DNA of 64,000 nt. Source: Anaerolineaceae bacterium. GTDB lineage: Bacteria; Chloroflexota; Anaerolineae; Anaerolineales; Anaerolineaceae. This document shows positions 52,228-61,998 of this stretch, piece after piece. Position 1 is the first letter of the stretch; each line of letters starts with the position of its first letter. The position numbers and the translations under genes are program-made. The notes beneath the pieces were generated by a model. The model saw only the letters and a list, made by a program, of their open reading frames with translations. It did no database searches and was not told where the DNA came from. The stretch spans positions 1 through 64,000 of the forward strand of contig JAURZL010000008.1 of assembly GCA_030653365.1 (NCBI GenBank), written 5' to 3'.

Positions 52228-54123
52228 ATGGCAATTTTAGTTTTTGTCTTATTTGTTGTGTTTGTGATCGGTCTTTCCCTTTATTTAGGAAATAAAGCCA
52301 AAACTTCGAGTGGTTATTACACTGCCGGCGGGAATATTCATTGGGGTGTGAATGGGGTTGCCTTTGCCGGTGATTACCTTTCAGCGGCGTCCTTCCTTGG
52401 AATTTGCGGCATGATTGCGACAGTCGGATATGATGGGTTTTTATACTCCATCGGCTACCTGGCTGGATGGATTGTCGCGTTGTTTGTGGTGGCTGAACCC
52501 CTCAAGCGTTTGGGTAAATATACATTTACGGATGCTTTGGACGCAAACTATAATTCGCGAGGTATCAAATTGGCGGCTGCCATCAGCACGCTGGTTGTTT
52601 CGATCTGTTATTTGATTCCTCAAATGGTTGGGGCGGGTGTGCTGGTAGAACCTTTGTTGGGCATTCCACATGCCTGGGGAGTTTTAATGGTAGGTGCCAT
52701 TGTTATTACCATTGTGGCTACAGCAGGTATGGCATCCACAACTTACGTGCAATTTTTAAAAGGATTTTTATTAATTATTTTCTCCACTGTGCTGGTTGGA
52801 GCTGTAGTTGTTCGTGGTTTAAATACCCAACCTGATCAAGGCGGTAAGGTTGAGTTTTATCATTACACCAGTTTACCAGCTGCCAGAAATGGTGATCAGA
52901 TATCGGTCACAGATGCTGATTGGGATGTAGTTGACAAGGTGGATATCAAAGGTGGATTGGAGTTTGTAAAATTATCTCAGGGCGGTACTGAGACATGGTG
53001 GTTTGTATCAGAAGACGATAATGGGCTGGTACTCAAAGAGACACAGTCGGTGGTAACCAAGGGTGAAGTCAAATGGATTAATGGGGCACCTGCTTCAGAA
53101 GATAATCAATTACGCCAGGTAGGTAATCTGGAGAAAATTGCTGGAAAAACGAATGTAAATACCGGAAAATTGAATGTCTTTTCCTTTTTGGCAGGAATCA
53201 CTGATAAAGAGACTGTCGTACGAACTTGGAAAACTGTAAATTTCTTGGATAATTCTGGAGAAAAAGCTACCGTATATTATCCTTACGATGTTACTGGAGA
53301 CCGTATCATGCGACCCGGTTTAAAGTTCAAAGTGGAAGGCTCATTTTTAGAGCGACTGGACTTTCTCTCCTTGATGCTGGCTCTCTTCATGGGAACGGCT
53401 GCCTTACCACATATTCTGATCCGATATTACACGGTTCCGAACCCTGCTAGTGCGCGTAAATCAACGATTGTGGCAATTGCTGCTATTGGCTTTTTCTATA
53501 TTCTGACTTTGTTTATGGGTCTTGGAGCAATGGTGAATGGCACGATCAATCCAGCTGACAGCAATATGGCAGCTCCTTTGCTCGCCCGCTCGTATGGTCA
53601 ATTGTTGTTTGCCATCATCTCTGCGATTGCATTTGCAACAGTACTGGGTACCGTCAGCGGGTTGATTGTCGCTGCATCCGGGGCAGTAGCGCACGATTTG
53701 TTTGATCGTTTCTTTAAAATCAAAATGGATGATCGTCAGAAAGTGCGGGCTGGAAAGATTTCTGCCTTTGTGATTGGAGGTATTGCCATTCTGCTGGGCA
53801 TCCTGTTTAAGGGGATGAATGTATCCTTCCTGGTGGGGTTGGCTTTCGCTGTGGCTGCTTCTGCTAATCTACCGGCGATCGTTATGTTATTGTTCTGGAA
53901 AAAAACCACTGCCAAAGGTATCGCTGCCTCGATTGTGGTCGGTGTGGTGGTTTCATTGGGTCTGATTGCGTTTTCACCAGAACTATATACCCTCTATGGG
54001 CTCAATCCGCTTGACGCACCAATTCCATTGAATAATCCAGGAATCATATCGATCCCATTGAGCTTTATCACCCTGGTGATTGTCTCGTTACTAACACCAA
54101 AGAAAGATAACGGCGCTGTATAA
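52228..54123 (+). CDS. actP: Sodium:solute symporter, ActP-like acetate permease
   Basis: A 631-residue SSS-family transporter. The N-terminal YYTAGGNIHWGVNGVAFAGDY and LSAASFLGICG are characteristic of cation-acetate symporters. About 13 helices are expected. Residues about 200-380 form a large hydrophilic insertion (DWDVVDKVDIKGG, LRQVGNLEKIAG) between helices, longer than in E. coli ActP. Substrate is probably acetate or another short carboxylate. It follows the DUF485-like subunit and precedes a PHP-to-DUF294 signalling protein, a recurrent partner type for such symporters. Confidence 0.85.
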   Translation: MAILVFVLFVVFVIGLSLYLGNKAKTSSGYYTAGGNIHWGVNGVAFAGDYLSAASFLGICGMIATVGYDGFLYSIGYLAGWIVALFVVAEPLKRLGKYTFTDALDANYNSRGIKLAAAISTLVVSICYLIPQMVGAGVLVEPLLGIPHAWGVLMVGAIVITIVATAGMASTTYVQFLKGFLLIIFSTVLVGAVVVRGLNTQPDQGGKVEFYHYTSLPAARNGDQISVTDADWDVVDKVDIKGGLEFVKLSQGGTETWWFVSEDDNGLVLKETQSVVTKGEVKWINGAPASEDNQLRQVGNLEKIAGKTNVNTGKLNVFSFLAGITDKETVVRTWKTVNFLDNSGEKATVYYPYDVTGDRIMRPGLKFKVEGSFLERLDFLSLMLALFMGTAALPHILIRYYTVPNPASARKSTIVAIAAIGFFYILTLFMGLGAMVNGTINPADSNMAAPLLARSYGQLLFAIISAIAFATVLGTVSGLIVAASGAVAHDLFDRFFKIKMDDRQKVRAGKISAFVIGGIAILLGILFKGMNVSFLVGLAFAVAASANLPAIVMLLFWKKTTAKGIAASIVVGVVVSLGLIAFSPELYTLYGLNPLDAPIPLNNPGIISIPLSFITLVIVSLLTPKKDNGAV

Positions 54124-54131
54124 TAAAAAAT

Positions 54132-54171
54132 AAGAAAGCGGGAGATGACTCATATCCCCTCCTGCTTTCTT
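54132..54171 (+). terminator. Hairpin between the symporter and the PHP-DUF294 gene
   Basis: AAGAAAGCGGGAG (54132-54144) pairs with CTCCTGCTTTCTT (54159-54171) as a 13-base stem with one G-U pair. No long T run follows, so it may be a weak terminator or attenuator that sets downstream expression. It leaves the ATG at 54178 as the likely start; the ATG at 54145 lies in the loop. Confidence 0.6.
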
Positions 54172-54177
54172 TCTCCT

Positions 54178-57100
54178 ATGAACGAAACAATTCTGGTCAA
54201 TTTCCACTGCCATTCGCTCTTCAGCGATGGTGATCAAACTCCGGAGGTCCTGGCGGCCGATCTGGCAGCCAATGGGGTGCGTTATGCAGCGTTAACGGAT
54301 CATGACAGTATTGAAGGATACCAACGATTTCAAGATGCATTGAAAAAACGAGGGGTAACCGGTTTTCCTGGTTTGGAATTGACAACACAATTTCAAGGCA
54401 GGGAAATTCACCTGCTTTGTTATGGGTTCGATCCAAACCACCCTGATCTGGTAACCACACTGGTTTCGATGAGGCAGGCTCGCAACCTGGAAGTATATAG
54501 TATTGCAGATTCAATTCGAAAAATGGGCAATACAACTTCGAATGGTGATTCGGATCAACCTGTCATAAATGCTGCTCCGAGAGGAATCCTGACGGCGAGT
54601 GATGCCATTGACCTGGTTCATAGGGCTGGCGGGAAAGTTTTTCTAGCTCATCCATATTTTTATGAAACCGACTCAGACAATCTTGATGAATTTCTGGCTG
54701 CATTAAAAAAACTTGGTTTGGATGGCCTGGAGGCGATTTATGCCCCCTATTTCAATGACAAACGTGAAATATTACGCCAACTAGCCTACAAGTATGATCT
54801 CCTGATTAGTGCCGGGACTGATTTCCACACGTTAAATGATTCAAGCCTGGTAGGATATGGTATCGAGATTTCTCGGGAGGATTGGGATCATTTTCGAAAA
54901 GCGCTGTTTGCGGGAGGGACGTTTGATATTGAAATGGGGAATGATCGTCAGTTGATATCTCCCGGAGAACAGAGCAATTCCCGAGTTAAACCTCACCAAT
55001 TTCGTAAACGATCGTACCTTATACGGATCTTTTTACCCACATTATTTGCTATCGCCCTTTTTCTTGCCGTAATCTGGGGCATCATGTTGCCTTCTTTTGA
55101 AGAAACTTTGCTCGATCGAAAAAAAGAAATGATCCATGAATTGACCAGTTCTGCCTGGAGCATCCTGGCTTCATATGAACAAGATGAACGAAATGGTTTG
55201 CTCACCCGCGAACAGGCACAATCAATGGCTGTTACACGGATTGAGGCGCTACGATATGGTCCGGAGGGAAAAGATTATTTCTGGATTCAGGATCAGGAAC
55301 CTCGGATGATCATGCACCCCTACAGAAGTGATTTAAACGGTGAGGATTTACGCAGTTTCAGCGATCCACGCGGAGTTGCTATCTTTGTTGAATTCGCTGA
55401 ATTGGTTCGTCGTCAGGGTGAAGGTTATATTGAATATGTCTGGCAATGGAAGGATGATCCCGACCGTCTGGAACCGAAAGAATCATTTGTTAAAGGGTTT
55501 GAACCCTGGGGATGGGTGATTGGCACTGGCATCTATACTGATGATGTGAATGATGAAATTGCCCGGATTGAGCAGAGTCTGATCAATACTTCTTTGACGA
55601 TATCAGGGATTATTGTGGTGTTGCTTTTGTTTGTGTTACAGCAGAGTTTGAGGATTGAGTTTGAGCGCCAGGAAATTCTTGATGAATTACGTGAATCCAC
55701 TGAGCGCTATCATACTTTAATTGAAGCAACCACAGAAGGTACTTTGTTATTTGTTGAGGAACGCTGTCGATATGCCAATCCTACTTTTCTGAATATGACC
55801 GGGTACACAACCCGGCAGCTGGAATTTGTTGATATGGCGGATCTGCTCCCAAAGGAAATGGAAAACAATGCAATTTGGGAACGATTCAAAAGGATGGCCA
55901 GTGATGAACCAGTAGTTGAAGAAGTATTTGAGGGTTTTTTGAAGAAGGCAGATGGCAGTCATTTGGAATGTGTTCTGGCTTTAAATCCAATTCAATTTGC
56001 TGGCCAACGTGGTTTTATTCTTTTGGCTCGCGATATTGCGCGTTCTATAGAAGTCGCCCCTGACCAGGGCGTTATTCATGCCGCACAGGCTGCACCAATC
56101 GGAATCTTTCGTGCGCGGGCAGCCAGAAGAGCTGTTTTTATTGAAATGAACCAGGAAGTACGTTCATTGTTGGCAAATATTAAACATGATCAACCAGCAT
56201 TGGCGGATCTCTTTCTGGATCCTGATGAATATGATGAGTTTTATCAAAACCTGCAATCAAATCGGGTGGTCAAAAATATTACAACCCACATAGAAGACAA
56301 AGATCTTTCAACGAGGATATTGTCTATTTCCGCTCAACTGGTGGAGGATTCTGTCGATCACACCAGTTATATCGATGGCTTGATCGAAGATGTGACGATA
56401 ACCCGTAAGCAGGAGGCTGGTCGTGAGGCGTTGATCCAAAAACTTCAGGCATCGTTGTTATTCTTACATGAGCCAATCTCCAGTTTAGGCCGGGATGCTT
56501 TGGTTTGTGATATGTACTCCAGTATTGAGCAGGTTGCCCGCCAGATGACAGTACGAAAGGTCACCGCAGCTTTGGTCTCAAGTGGATCAGAAACTATCAT
56601 TGGAATAGTCACCGATCACGATCTGCGAGAGCGGGTTTTAGCCGAAAAAGTGCAAATCACCGCACCTATCCATACCATCATGAGTGCACCATTGACCAAA
56701 ATTTCAGAACAGGCATTGATCTATGAGGCATTACTGCGAATGGAAGAATTTGGTGTGCGGCATTTGGCGGTGGAAGATCGTAATGGAAGGATTGTGAGCG
56801 TTATTGACAATAAATCGCTGGTGCAGTTCCAACGCTATGGACCAATCGTGATCAACCGAGAGATTGCCCGGGCGGTGACAACCGAAGAAGTGGCTCAATG
56901 TACCAAACGGGCACCAGCACTGGTAAAAACATTAATTGACAGCAGCACCCGTCCGCGGCATGTCACCTATTTGCTGGCATCCATTTGTGATGCAGTAACG
57001 ATTCGATTGGTGGAATTGGCGATCGAAGAATTGGGTCCACCTCCAATCGCTTTTGCTTTCATAGCGATGGGAAGTCAGGGGCGCCAGGAACAAACTCTTG

Positions 57101-57894
57101 TAACCGACCAGGATAATGGGATTATTTATTCAAACTCGTCGGATGAAAATTCTTCAGCTGTATCTGATTACTTCCTAAAAATGGGCAAGAGAGTCAGCGA
57201 AGGGCTCGATCATGCAGGTTATCCCTATTGCCGCGGTGGCGTTATGGCCAGTAACCCACGTTGGTGCCGGTCTTTGTCTGAATGGCTCTCGGGTTTTCAG
57301 GATTGGGTGAGTAAGTCTGAACCACAGGAGATCATTGACCTGAGTATCTTCTTTGACTTGCGCACAGTTTATGGAGATGTGGATTTGACGCGGGAGTTAC
57401 GGCGTTTCATCCACACAATTGTAGCGGATGATCCTGGATTCATTCATCATTTTGCTAAAAATGCTATCGGGTTCAAACCACCAATGCGGTTGCCGGGGAA
57501 TATCTATGTGGGTGGCGGTTCAACCGAGCATCCGGGCGAGATCAACCTGAAAGATGCGATGGCGCCCATGGTTAATTTTGCAAGGTTGTATGCATTACGA
57601 TACCAGGTTATTCAGACTCACACATTGGAAAGGATTGAGGCATTGTGTGAGCGCAACTTAATTCAAACAACCAGTCGGGATGAGATGATTGCCGCATATG
57701 ACTTTTTGATGCAATTACGGCTGCAATCCCAGGTTGAAGCAATTCAGGCAGGAAAGCACCCTCAAAATAATATTCATCCCGGTAAATTAGGGTATATCCA
57801 ACAGGAATCGATGAAGCAGGCATTTGCACAGATCTCAGCGGTACAAAAGAAAATCGGATATGATTTTTTGGGGGGAGGGAGAGATGGCTTATAA
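54178..57894 (+). CDS. PHP-sCache-PAS-CBS-DUF294 multidomain protein
   Basis: A 1238-residue membrane protein. Domains in order: PHP phosphoesterase (3-260; HCH at 10-12, LTDHDS, GLEL, AGTDFH); membrane helix (about 281-303); extracytoplasmic sCache sensor (about 305-460; GKDYFWIQD and GWVIGTGIY); second helix (about 472-492); two PAS-like domains (about 505-745); a CBS pair (about 770-890); DUF294 nucleotidyltransferase-like domain with MGSQGRQEQT and TDQDNG (about 920-1060); DUF294 C-terminal helical domain. Separate CBS-DUF294 proteins are known beside acetate-type symporters; here they are fused to a sensor and a PHP enzyme. It probably controls transport or a nucleotide signal in response to ligand. 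The start lacks a clear ribosome-binding site. Confidence 0.85.
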   Translation: MNETILVNFHCHSLFSDGDQTPEVLAADLAANGVRYAALTDHDSIEGYQRFQDALKKRGVTGFPGLELTTQFQGREIHLLCYGFDPNHPDLVTTLVSMRQARNLEVYSIADSIRKMGNTTSNGDSDQPVINAAPRGILTASDAIDLVHRAGGKVFLAHPYFYETDSDNLDEFLAALKKLGLDGLEAIYAPYFNDKREILRQLAYKYDLLISAGTDFHTLNDSSLVGYGIEISREDWDHFRKALFAGGTFDIEMGNDRQLISPGEQSNSRVKPHQFRKRSYLIRIFLPTLFAIALFLAVIWGIMLPSFEETLLDRKKEMIHELTSSAWSILASYEQDERNGLLTREQAQSMAVTRIEALRYGPEGKDYFWIQDQEPRMIMHPYRSDLNGEDLRSFSDPRGVAIFVEFAELVRRQGEGYIEYVWQWKDDPDRLEPKESFVKGFEPWGWVIGTGIYTDDVNDEIARIEQSLINTSLTISGIIVVLLLFVLQQSLRIEFERQEILDELRESTERYHTLIEATTEGTLLFVEERCRYANPTFLNMTGYTTRQLEFVDMADLLPKEMENNAIWERFKRMASDEPVVEEVFEGFLKKADGSHLECVLALNPIQFAGQRGFILLARDIARSIEVAPDQGVIHAAQAAPIGIFRARAARRAVFIEMNQEVRSLLANIKHDQPALADLFLDPDEYDEFYQNLQSNRVVKNITTHIEDKDLSTRILSISAQLVEDSVDHTSYIDGLIEDVTITRKQEAGREALIQKLQASLLFLHEPISSLGRDALVCDMYSSIEQVARQMTVRKVTAALVSSGSETIIGIVTDHDLRERVLAEKVQITAPIHTIMSAPLTKISEQALIYEALLRMEEFGVRHLAVEDRNGRIVSVIDNKSLVQFQRYGPIVINREIARAVTTEEVAQCTKRAPALVKTLIDSSTRPRHVTYLLASICDAVTIRLVELAIEELGPPPIAFAFIAMGSQGRQEQTLVTDQDNGIIYSNSSDENSSAVSDYFLKMGKRVSEGLDHAGYPYCRGGVMASNPRWCRSLSEWLSGFQDWVSKSEPQEIIDLSIFFDLRTVYGDVDLTRELRRFIHTIVADDPGFIHHFAKNAIGFKPPMRLPGNIYVGGGSTEHPGEINLKDAMAPMVNFARLYALRYQVIQTHTLERIEALCERNLIQTTSRDEMIAAYDFLMQLRLQSQVEAIQAGKHPQNNIHPGKLGYIQQESMKQAFAQISAVQKKIGYDFLGGGRDGL

Positions 57895-58312
57895 AATGTC
57901 AAAGGATGCAATCATCACACGTTGTGGGTATCGATGTGACCTTTGCCTTGCGTACAAACCGAATGTAATAAAAAACTCTGCCAATCAGCAAAAATTGAGT
58001 GATGGTTGGTTCAAATACTTTGGTTTTCGGATTCCACCAGAAAATATTGTATGTGATGGTTGCATGTCAGACAATCCGAAACTTATCGATATAAGTTGCC
58101 CTGTCAGGCCGTGTGTTTTGAATAAAGGTCATAAAAATTGTGCCGAGTGTTCTGAAATGATCTGTGGAAAATTGAGCGAACGTATAGTAGTTTATGATGA
58201 GTTGCGGACCAGTCTTGGGATCGACATCCCGGAGGATGATTATCAGTGTTTCATTCGTCCATACGAGAATAAGCGGAGGTTGAAAAAGCTAGCAGCTGGT
58301 AACAAAGAATAA
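57884..58312 (+). CDS. DUF3795 family cysteine-rich protein
   Basis: A 142-residue protein starting at the ATG at 57884 (GGGAGG upstream), inside the last codons of the PHP-DUF294 gene. Cysteines are in CGYRCDLC, CDGC, CPVRPC and CAEC, the order typical of DUF3795, probable zinc-binding proteins of unknown role. The 11-base overlap suggests cotranscription, although a functional link to the signalling protein is not evident. Confidence 0.85.
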   Translation: MAYKMSKDAIITRCGYRCDLCLAYKPNVIKNSANQQKLSDGWFKYFGFRIPPENIVCDGCMSDNPKLIDISCPVRPCVLNKGHKNCAECSEMICGKLSERIVVYDELRTSLGIDIPEDDYQCFIRPYENKRRLKKLAAGNKE

Positions 58313-58407
58313 ATTTTTAACTAGGATTTTTATTTTATGAGTGCAGAGAAATCATTCTTTTTGTAGCAGCTGAAAAAATTATGATGATTTCAGAAAAACA
58401 GGAAACC

Positions 58408-59166
58408 ATGGCAAATCGAAGTTATGAGCAACTGGTCGAAGAAGCATTAAAACAGAAATTCTCCGGGTGGGATTTTTCCTGGTTGGACGGACGTTATTAT
58501 GAATCAGAAACATTCTGGAATTATCGCCAGTTGGTATTGGACCGAATGCGTTTGGTGTCCTCGATATTGGACATGGGAACTGGCGGGGGTGAGTTTCTGG
58601 CATCATTATCTGATTTGCCCTTACAAACATATGCAACCGAGTATTATCCACCTAACATACCAATTGCTACTCAGCGTCTCACCCCATTAGGTGTACAGGT
58701 GGTGCCATTAAAGGATGAACATATTTTACCTTTTCAAAATGAAATGTTCGATTTTGTCATCAATCGACATGAATATTACGAATTGTCGGAAGTGTGGCGG
58801 ATTTTGAAACCTGGTGGAATCTTCCTGACACAGCAGGTTGGTCCCCGGAATTGCGTCCAGCTTAATCAATACCTGGGTGCCCCCCTGGATCCCCACACGG
58901 GGAAATGGTCATTGTCCCAGGAAAAACAGGATTTTGTTGATGCTGGCTTTTCTGTGTTGCAATCTCATGAACAGGTTCTGGAAAGTAATTTTTATGATAT
59001 TGGTGCAGTGGTCTTTTATTTAAAAGTAATTGAGTGGCAAATCGAGGATTTCTCTGTCGAAAAATATGAGCAGCGTTTACGGGAAATGCATCAGCTCATT
59101 GAACATCAAGGGGCGTTTTATGCTACTGAACACCGTTTTCTCATCAAAGCAAAAAAACCTCTTTAA
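58408..59166 (+). CDS. Class I SAM-dependent methyltransferase
   Basis: A 252-residue protein (ATG at 58408 with AGGA four bases upstream; 58381 is an alternative adding nine residues). ILDMGTGGGEFLASL is the AdoMet motif, FDFVINRHEYYE the motif IV region and LKPGGIFLTQQVG the post-motif strand. Its substrate is unknown; small methyltransferases of this type are frequent in this organism group. It has no operon partner. Confidence 0.88.
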   Translation: MANRSYEQLVEEALKQKFSGWDFSWLDGRYYESETFWNYRQLVLDRMRLVSSILDMGTGGGEFLASLSDLPLQTYATEYYPPNIPIATQRLTPLGVQVVPLKDEHILPFQNEMFDFVINRHEYYELSEVWRILKPGGIFLTQQVGPRNCVQLNQYLGAPLDPHTGKWSLSQEKQDFVDAGFSVLQSHEQVLESNFYDIGAVVFYLKVIEWQIEDFSVEKYEQRLREMHQLIEHQGAFYATEHRFLIKAKKPL

Positions 59167-59413
59167 CTCCGCTGAATTTTTTTAGAAAATATTACCACTT
59201 GGCAGGTAACAATTGGGGAAAAATGGGAATCACAGACTATACAGGTGATTGAATTTCGGTTTTGTCGTTATAAAATCGTTTTTATTATTGGCAGTAAAAA
59301 ATTAATAAATCTTATCTTATAAGTTGCTATAGATTTTTTCTGCAAGAGATGTATTGCCATCATCTAAACCCAGAATAATTTTCGATGGTCGTTAATGACC
59401 TCGGAGTGTAATA

Positions 59414-60346
59414 ATGCTTAAAACTTGGTCGGGAAAACTTACTTTATTTGCCTTTATAGTATCCACTATTCTTGGTGGCAATAATGCAATTGCAGTTCGA
59501 TTTAGCAATGCTGAAATACCGCCTTTTTTTGGGGCGGCTTTTCGATTTGCTATAGCTGGATTGATACTGTTTTTAATTGTCATTATCAAACGATTACCAT
59601 TGCCTAAAGGACGTACTTTGATTGGAGTCTTAATTTTTGGAGTACTTCAATTTGGTATTGGTTATGCTTTAGGTTATTGGAGCCTTCTAGAGGTATCTGC
59701 TGGATTGTTTCAAGTCATCCTGGCTATCGTTCCACTTTTAACTTATGTATTTGCGATTTTACATCGTCAGGAATCATTCCAATGGAGAATCCTTTTCGGA
59801 GGATTTATTTCCATGGTGGGTGTAGCGATAATATTCCAAGATAGCCTATCAGCTAATGTTCCATTACTTTCTCTATTGGCAATTATATTGACAGCTGCTT
59901 GTTTTGCAGAATCATTAGTTCTCGTCAAATCTTTTCCTGATATCCATCCTATTACTACAAATTCAATCTCAATGATAATGGGATCATTGATACTCTTTGC
60001 ATTTTCAACACTTTCTCGTGAAGTTCCCCATATTCCAAATATGTCAGTTACATTTTTGGCTGTAATCTATCTGATTTTTTTCGGTTCTATCGTTATGTTT
60101 GTGTTGGCTTTATATGTGATTGCAAGATGGAAAGCTTCGGCTTCTTCTTATCAACTTGTTCTTATGCCAATCGTTACAATTCTTTTTTCATCATGGTTAT
60201 CACATGAATCCATATCATTCACTTTTTTATACGGTGGTTTTATAGTACTAGCAGGTGTTTATATTGGATCGATTATGCCCTCTGAATTTATTTGGAGATT
60301 CTTTTTTGATAAAAAGGGTGAGGGAAAGTTGAATAAGGCAGAGTAA
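59414..60346 (+). CDS. EamA/DMT family transporter
   Basis: A 310-residue protein with ten predicted helices in two EamA-like repeats (STILGGNNAIAVRFSNAEIP near the start; SYQLVLMPIVTILFSSWL near the end). Such proteins export or import metabolites or drugs. A cytosolic basic tail (WRFFFDKKGEGKL) ends it. It stands alone; the 247-base gap before it holds no gene. Confidence 0.88.
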   Translation: MLKTWSGKLTLFAFIVSTILGGNNAIAVRFSNAEIPPFFGAAFRFAIAGLILFLIVIIKRLPLPKGRTLIGVLIFGVLQFGIGYALGYWSLLEVSAGLFQVILAIVPLLTYVFAILHRQESFQWRILFGGFISMVGVAIIFQDSLSANVPLLSLLAIILTAACFAESLVLVKSFPDIHPITTNSISMIMGSLILFAFSTLSREVPHIPNMSVTFLAVIYLIFFGSIVMFVLALYVIARWKASASSYQLVLMPIVTILFSSWLSHESISFTFLYGGFIVLAGVYIGSIMPSEFIWRFFFDKKGEGKLNKAE

Positions 60347-60445
60347 AATTTTCCTATACAGGATTTTTTTGCTTATTACACTAATGACTAAAAAAAGATG
60401 ATAATTGAAGTAGAAATTTATGAAAGCGAAAGGATATTCCTTAAC

Positions 60446-60919
60446 ATGAACACAATCCAATCTGAACATTTCACCAAAGCGATGTTGATGTTGTTAAAAG
60501 AGACCTTCGAAGAGGTAGTTAGTATTTACCTGGATAAAGGTACGTCATTGTTTCAAACATTAGCCGGGATTTCAGCGGAAGAAGCCTCAACTCCAGTAGG
60601 TGGAAAATGTGCGACATTGGCTGCGCAGGTCAAACACGTGGCTTTCTATCTGGATGTGGTTTATAACAGTGTGCATAAACCTGATTATCCACAGGTAGAT
60701 TGGAACGAGATCTGGAACAATGTAACAGCAGTTAATGCTGAAGAATGGCAAATCATTCAGACTGAATTGCGCCAGAGTTATGCCAATATTCAGGATCTGG
60801 TGAAAACGACTCCCGCCTGGCCCAGTGAAAGAGAAATCGGTGGAGCAATGGCATTATTAGCCCATAGTGCCTATCATTTAGGAGAGATTCGGCAGGCTTT
60901 GTGTACCCTGCGACCCTGA
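60446..60919 (+). CDS. DinB-like four-helix protein
   Basis: A 157-residue protein starting at the ATG at 60446 (AAAGGA upstream); a longer in-frame start at 60398 is rejected. HVAFYLDVVY and HSAYHLGEIRQAL supply the histidines that usually hold a divalent metal in DinB/YfiT-like proteins. Some members transfer thiols; the role here is unknown. Confidence 0.8.
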   Translation: MNTIQSEHFTKAMLMLLKETFEEVVSIYLDKGTSLFQTLAGISAEEASTPVGGKCATLAAQVKHVAFYLDVVYNSVHKPDYPQVDWNEIWNNVTAVNAEEWQIIQTELRQSYANIQDLVKTTPAWPSEREIGGAMALLAHSAYHLGEIRQALCTLRP

Positions 60920-60947
60920 TCAGGCAGAATGCAATAAAATCGACAAG

Positions 60948-61812
60948 TTACGCAGATAACGCCAGATCGTTTCCTTTACGAATGAAGTAAAAGGCAATCA
61001 CCAAACCAACCAATGCAAGACCGGCACCAAATTCATCAATAATGAATGGGGTAATTTTTTTTTGCAAGGTCAGTGGCGTGAAAATCGCCTGGACAAATAA
61101 ATTGTGGCTGGCATGCAGGATAGCAGCAGTCCACAGACTACCTGATTTGAGACGCAGCCAGGCAAAAGCAAAACTTATTCCCAATACCATAATCGTAAAC
61201 ATGACCCCGGCGTATATTTTTGGAATACCGGGCATGTTGTAATCAGCAAAGAAGATAGCAGGCATATGCCAGACAGCCCAGACAGCGCCACTAATCAGGG
61301 CAACTTTGGGGTAAGTGGTAATCTTAGCCAATTCAGGGACAAAGACTCCACGCCATCCAATTTCTTCTCCTGTAGCGCTTAACAGACTACCAAATAATCC
61401 GATAATACCAGCAACTACACTGAAAATCAAAATCACAATTGTCGGGTTTGAGCTTGTAATTCCGTAAGACTGGGTGATTTCAGATATAAATTCCGGATCT
61501 GGTACTCCTCCAAGTCCGGAAATCCAGGTTATTCCATAGACAACCAGGCAGTAAATTACAGGAAGGAAATAAGCAATTAACAAATATTTTGCTTTTCCTA
61601 ATTTCCAACCCATTCCCCGCAATGTTCGCTCATAAACTAATTGTGTTATGATTCCGGCAAACCCCGGGACCCACATTAAGAGCAGAACAAGGTTACCGCC
61701 ATAGGATTGTAAACTGCCGGATTTGAAGATAAAGTAATAAACGATTGAGGAAAGAATTAGTACAAGAGCTAAAAATAAATAGATTTTTTTTTTGAGGGTT
61801 GGAAGTAGACAT
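60948..61812 (-). pseudogene. CPBP intramembrane protease gene with A10 frameshift
   Basis: The main frame (from ATG 61676) gives 242 residues with GEEIGWRGVF (EExxxR), HMPAIFF and LHASHNLF, the three CPBP/CAAX-protease motifs, and six or more helices. In-frame sequence upstream of 61676 is open and encodes another hydrophobic helix (LALVLILSSIVYYFIF) but has no start codon. An ATG at 61812 lies one base out of frame; a run of ten A on the coding strand (61793-61784) separates them. With nine A the protein would start MSTSNPQKK and run to about 287 residues. The tract may be phase-variable, a mutation or a sequencing error. Confidence 0.8.
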
Positions 61813-61998
61813 TAATTGTTTTATCCTGAAAATAATTTAGTATTTTGAAAAAGAAAATCGAATCACGCAAACATATTATATATATAAATCACTAAACTTT
61901 AAGTATCAATTGTTATGAATATTTCTTTTTCCTGGTATATCCGATAATTAGGACTATAATAGGGAAATATTGCTTAAAAACGCAATAAAGGTCAATAT

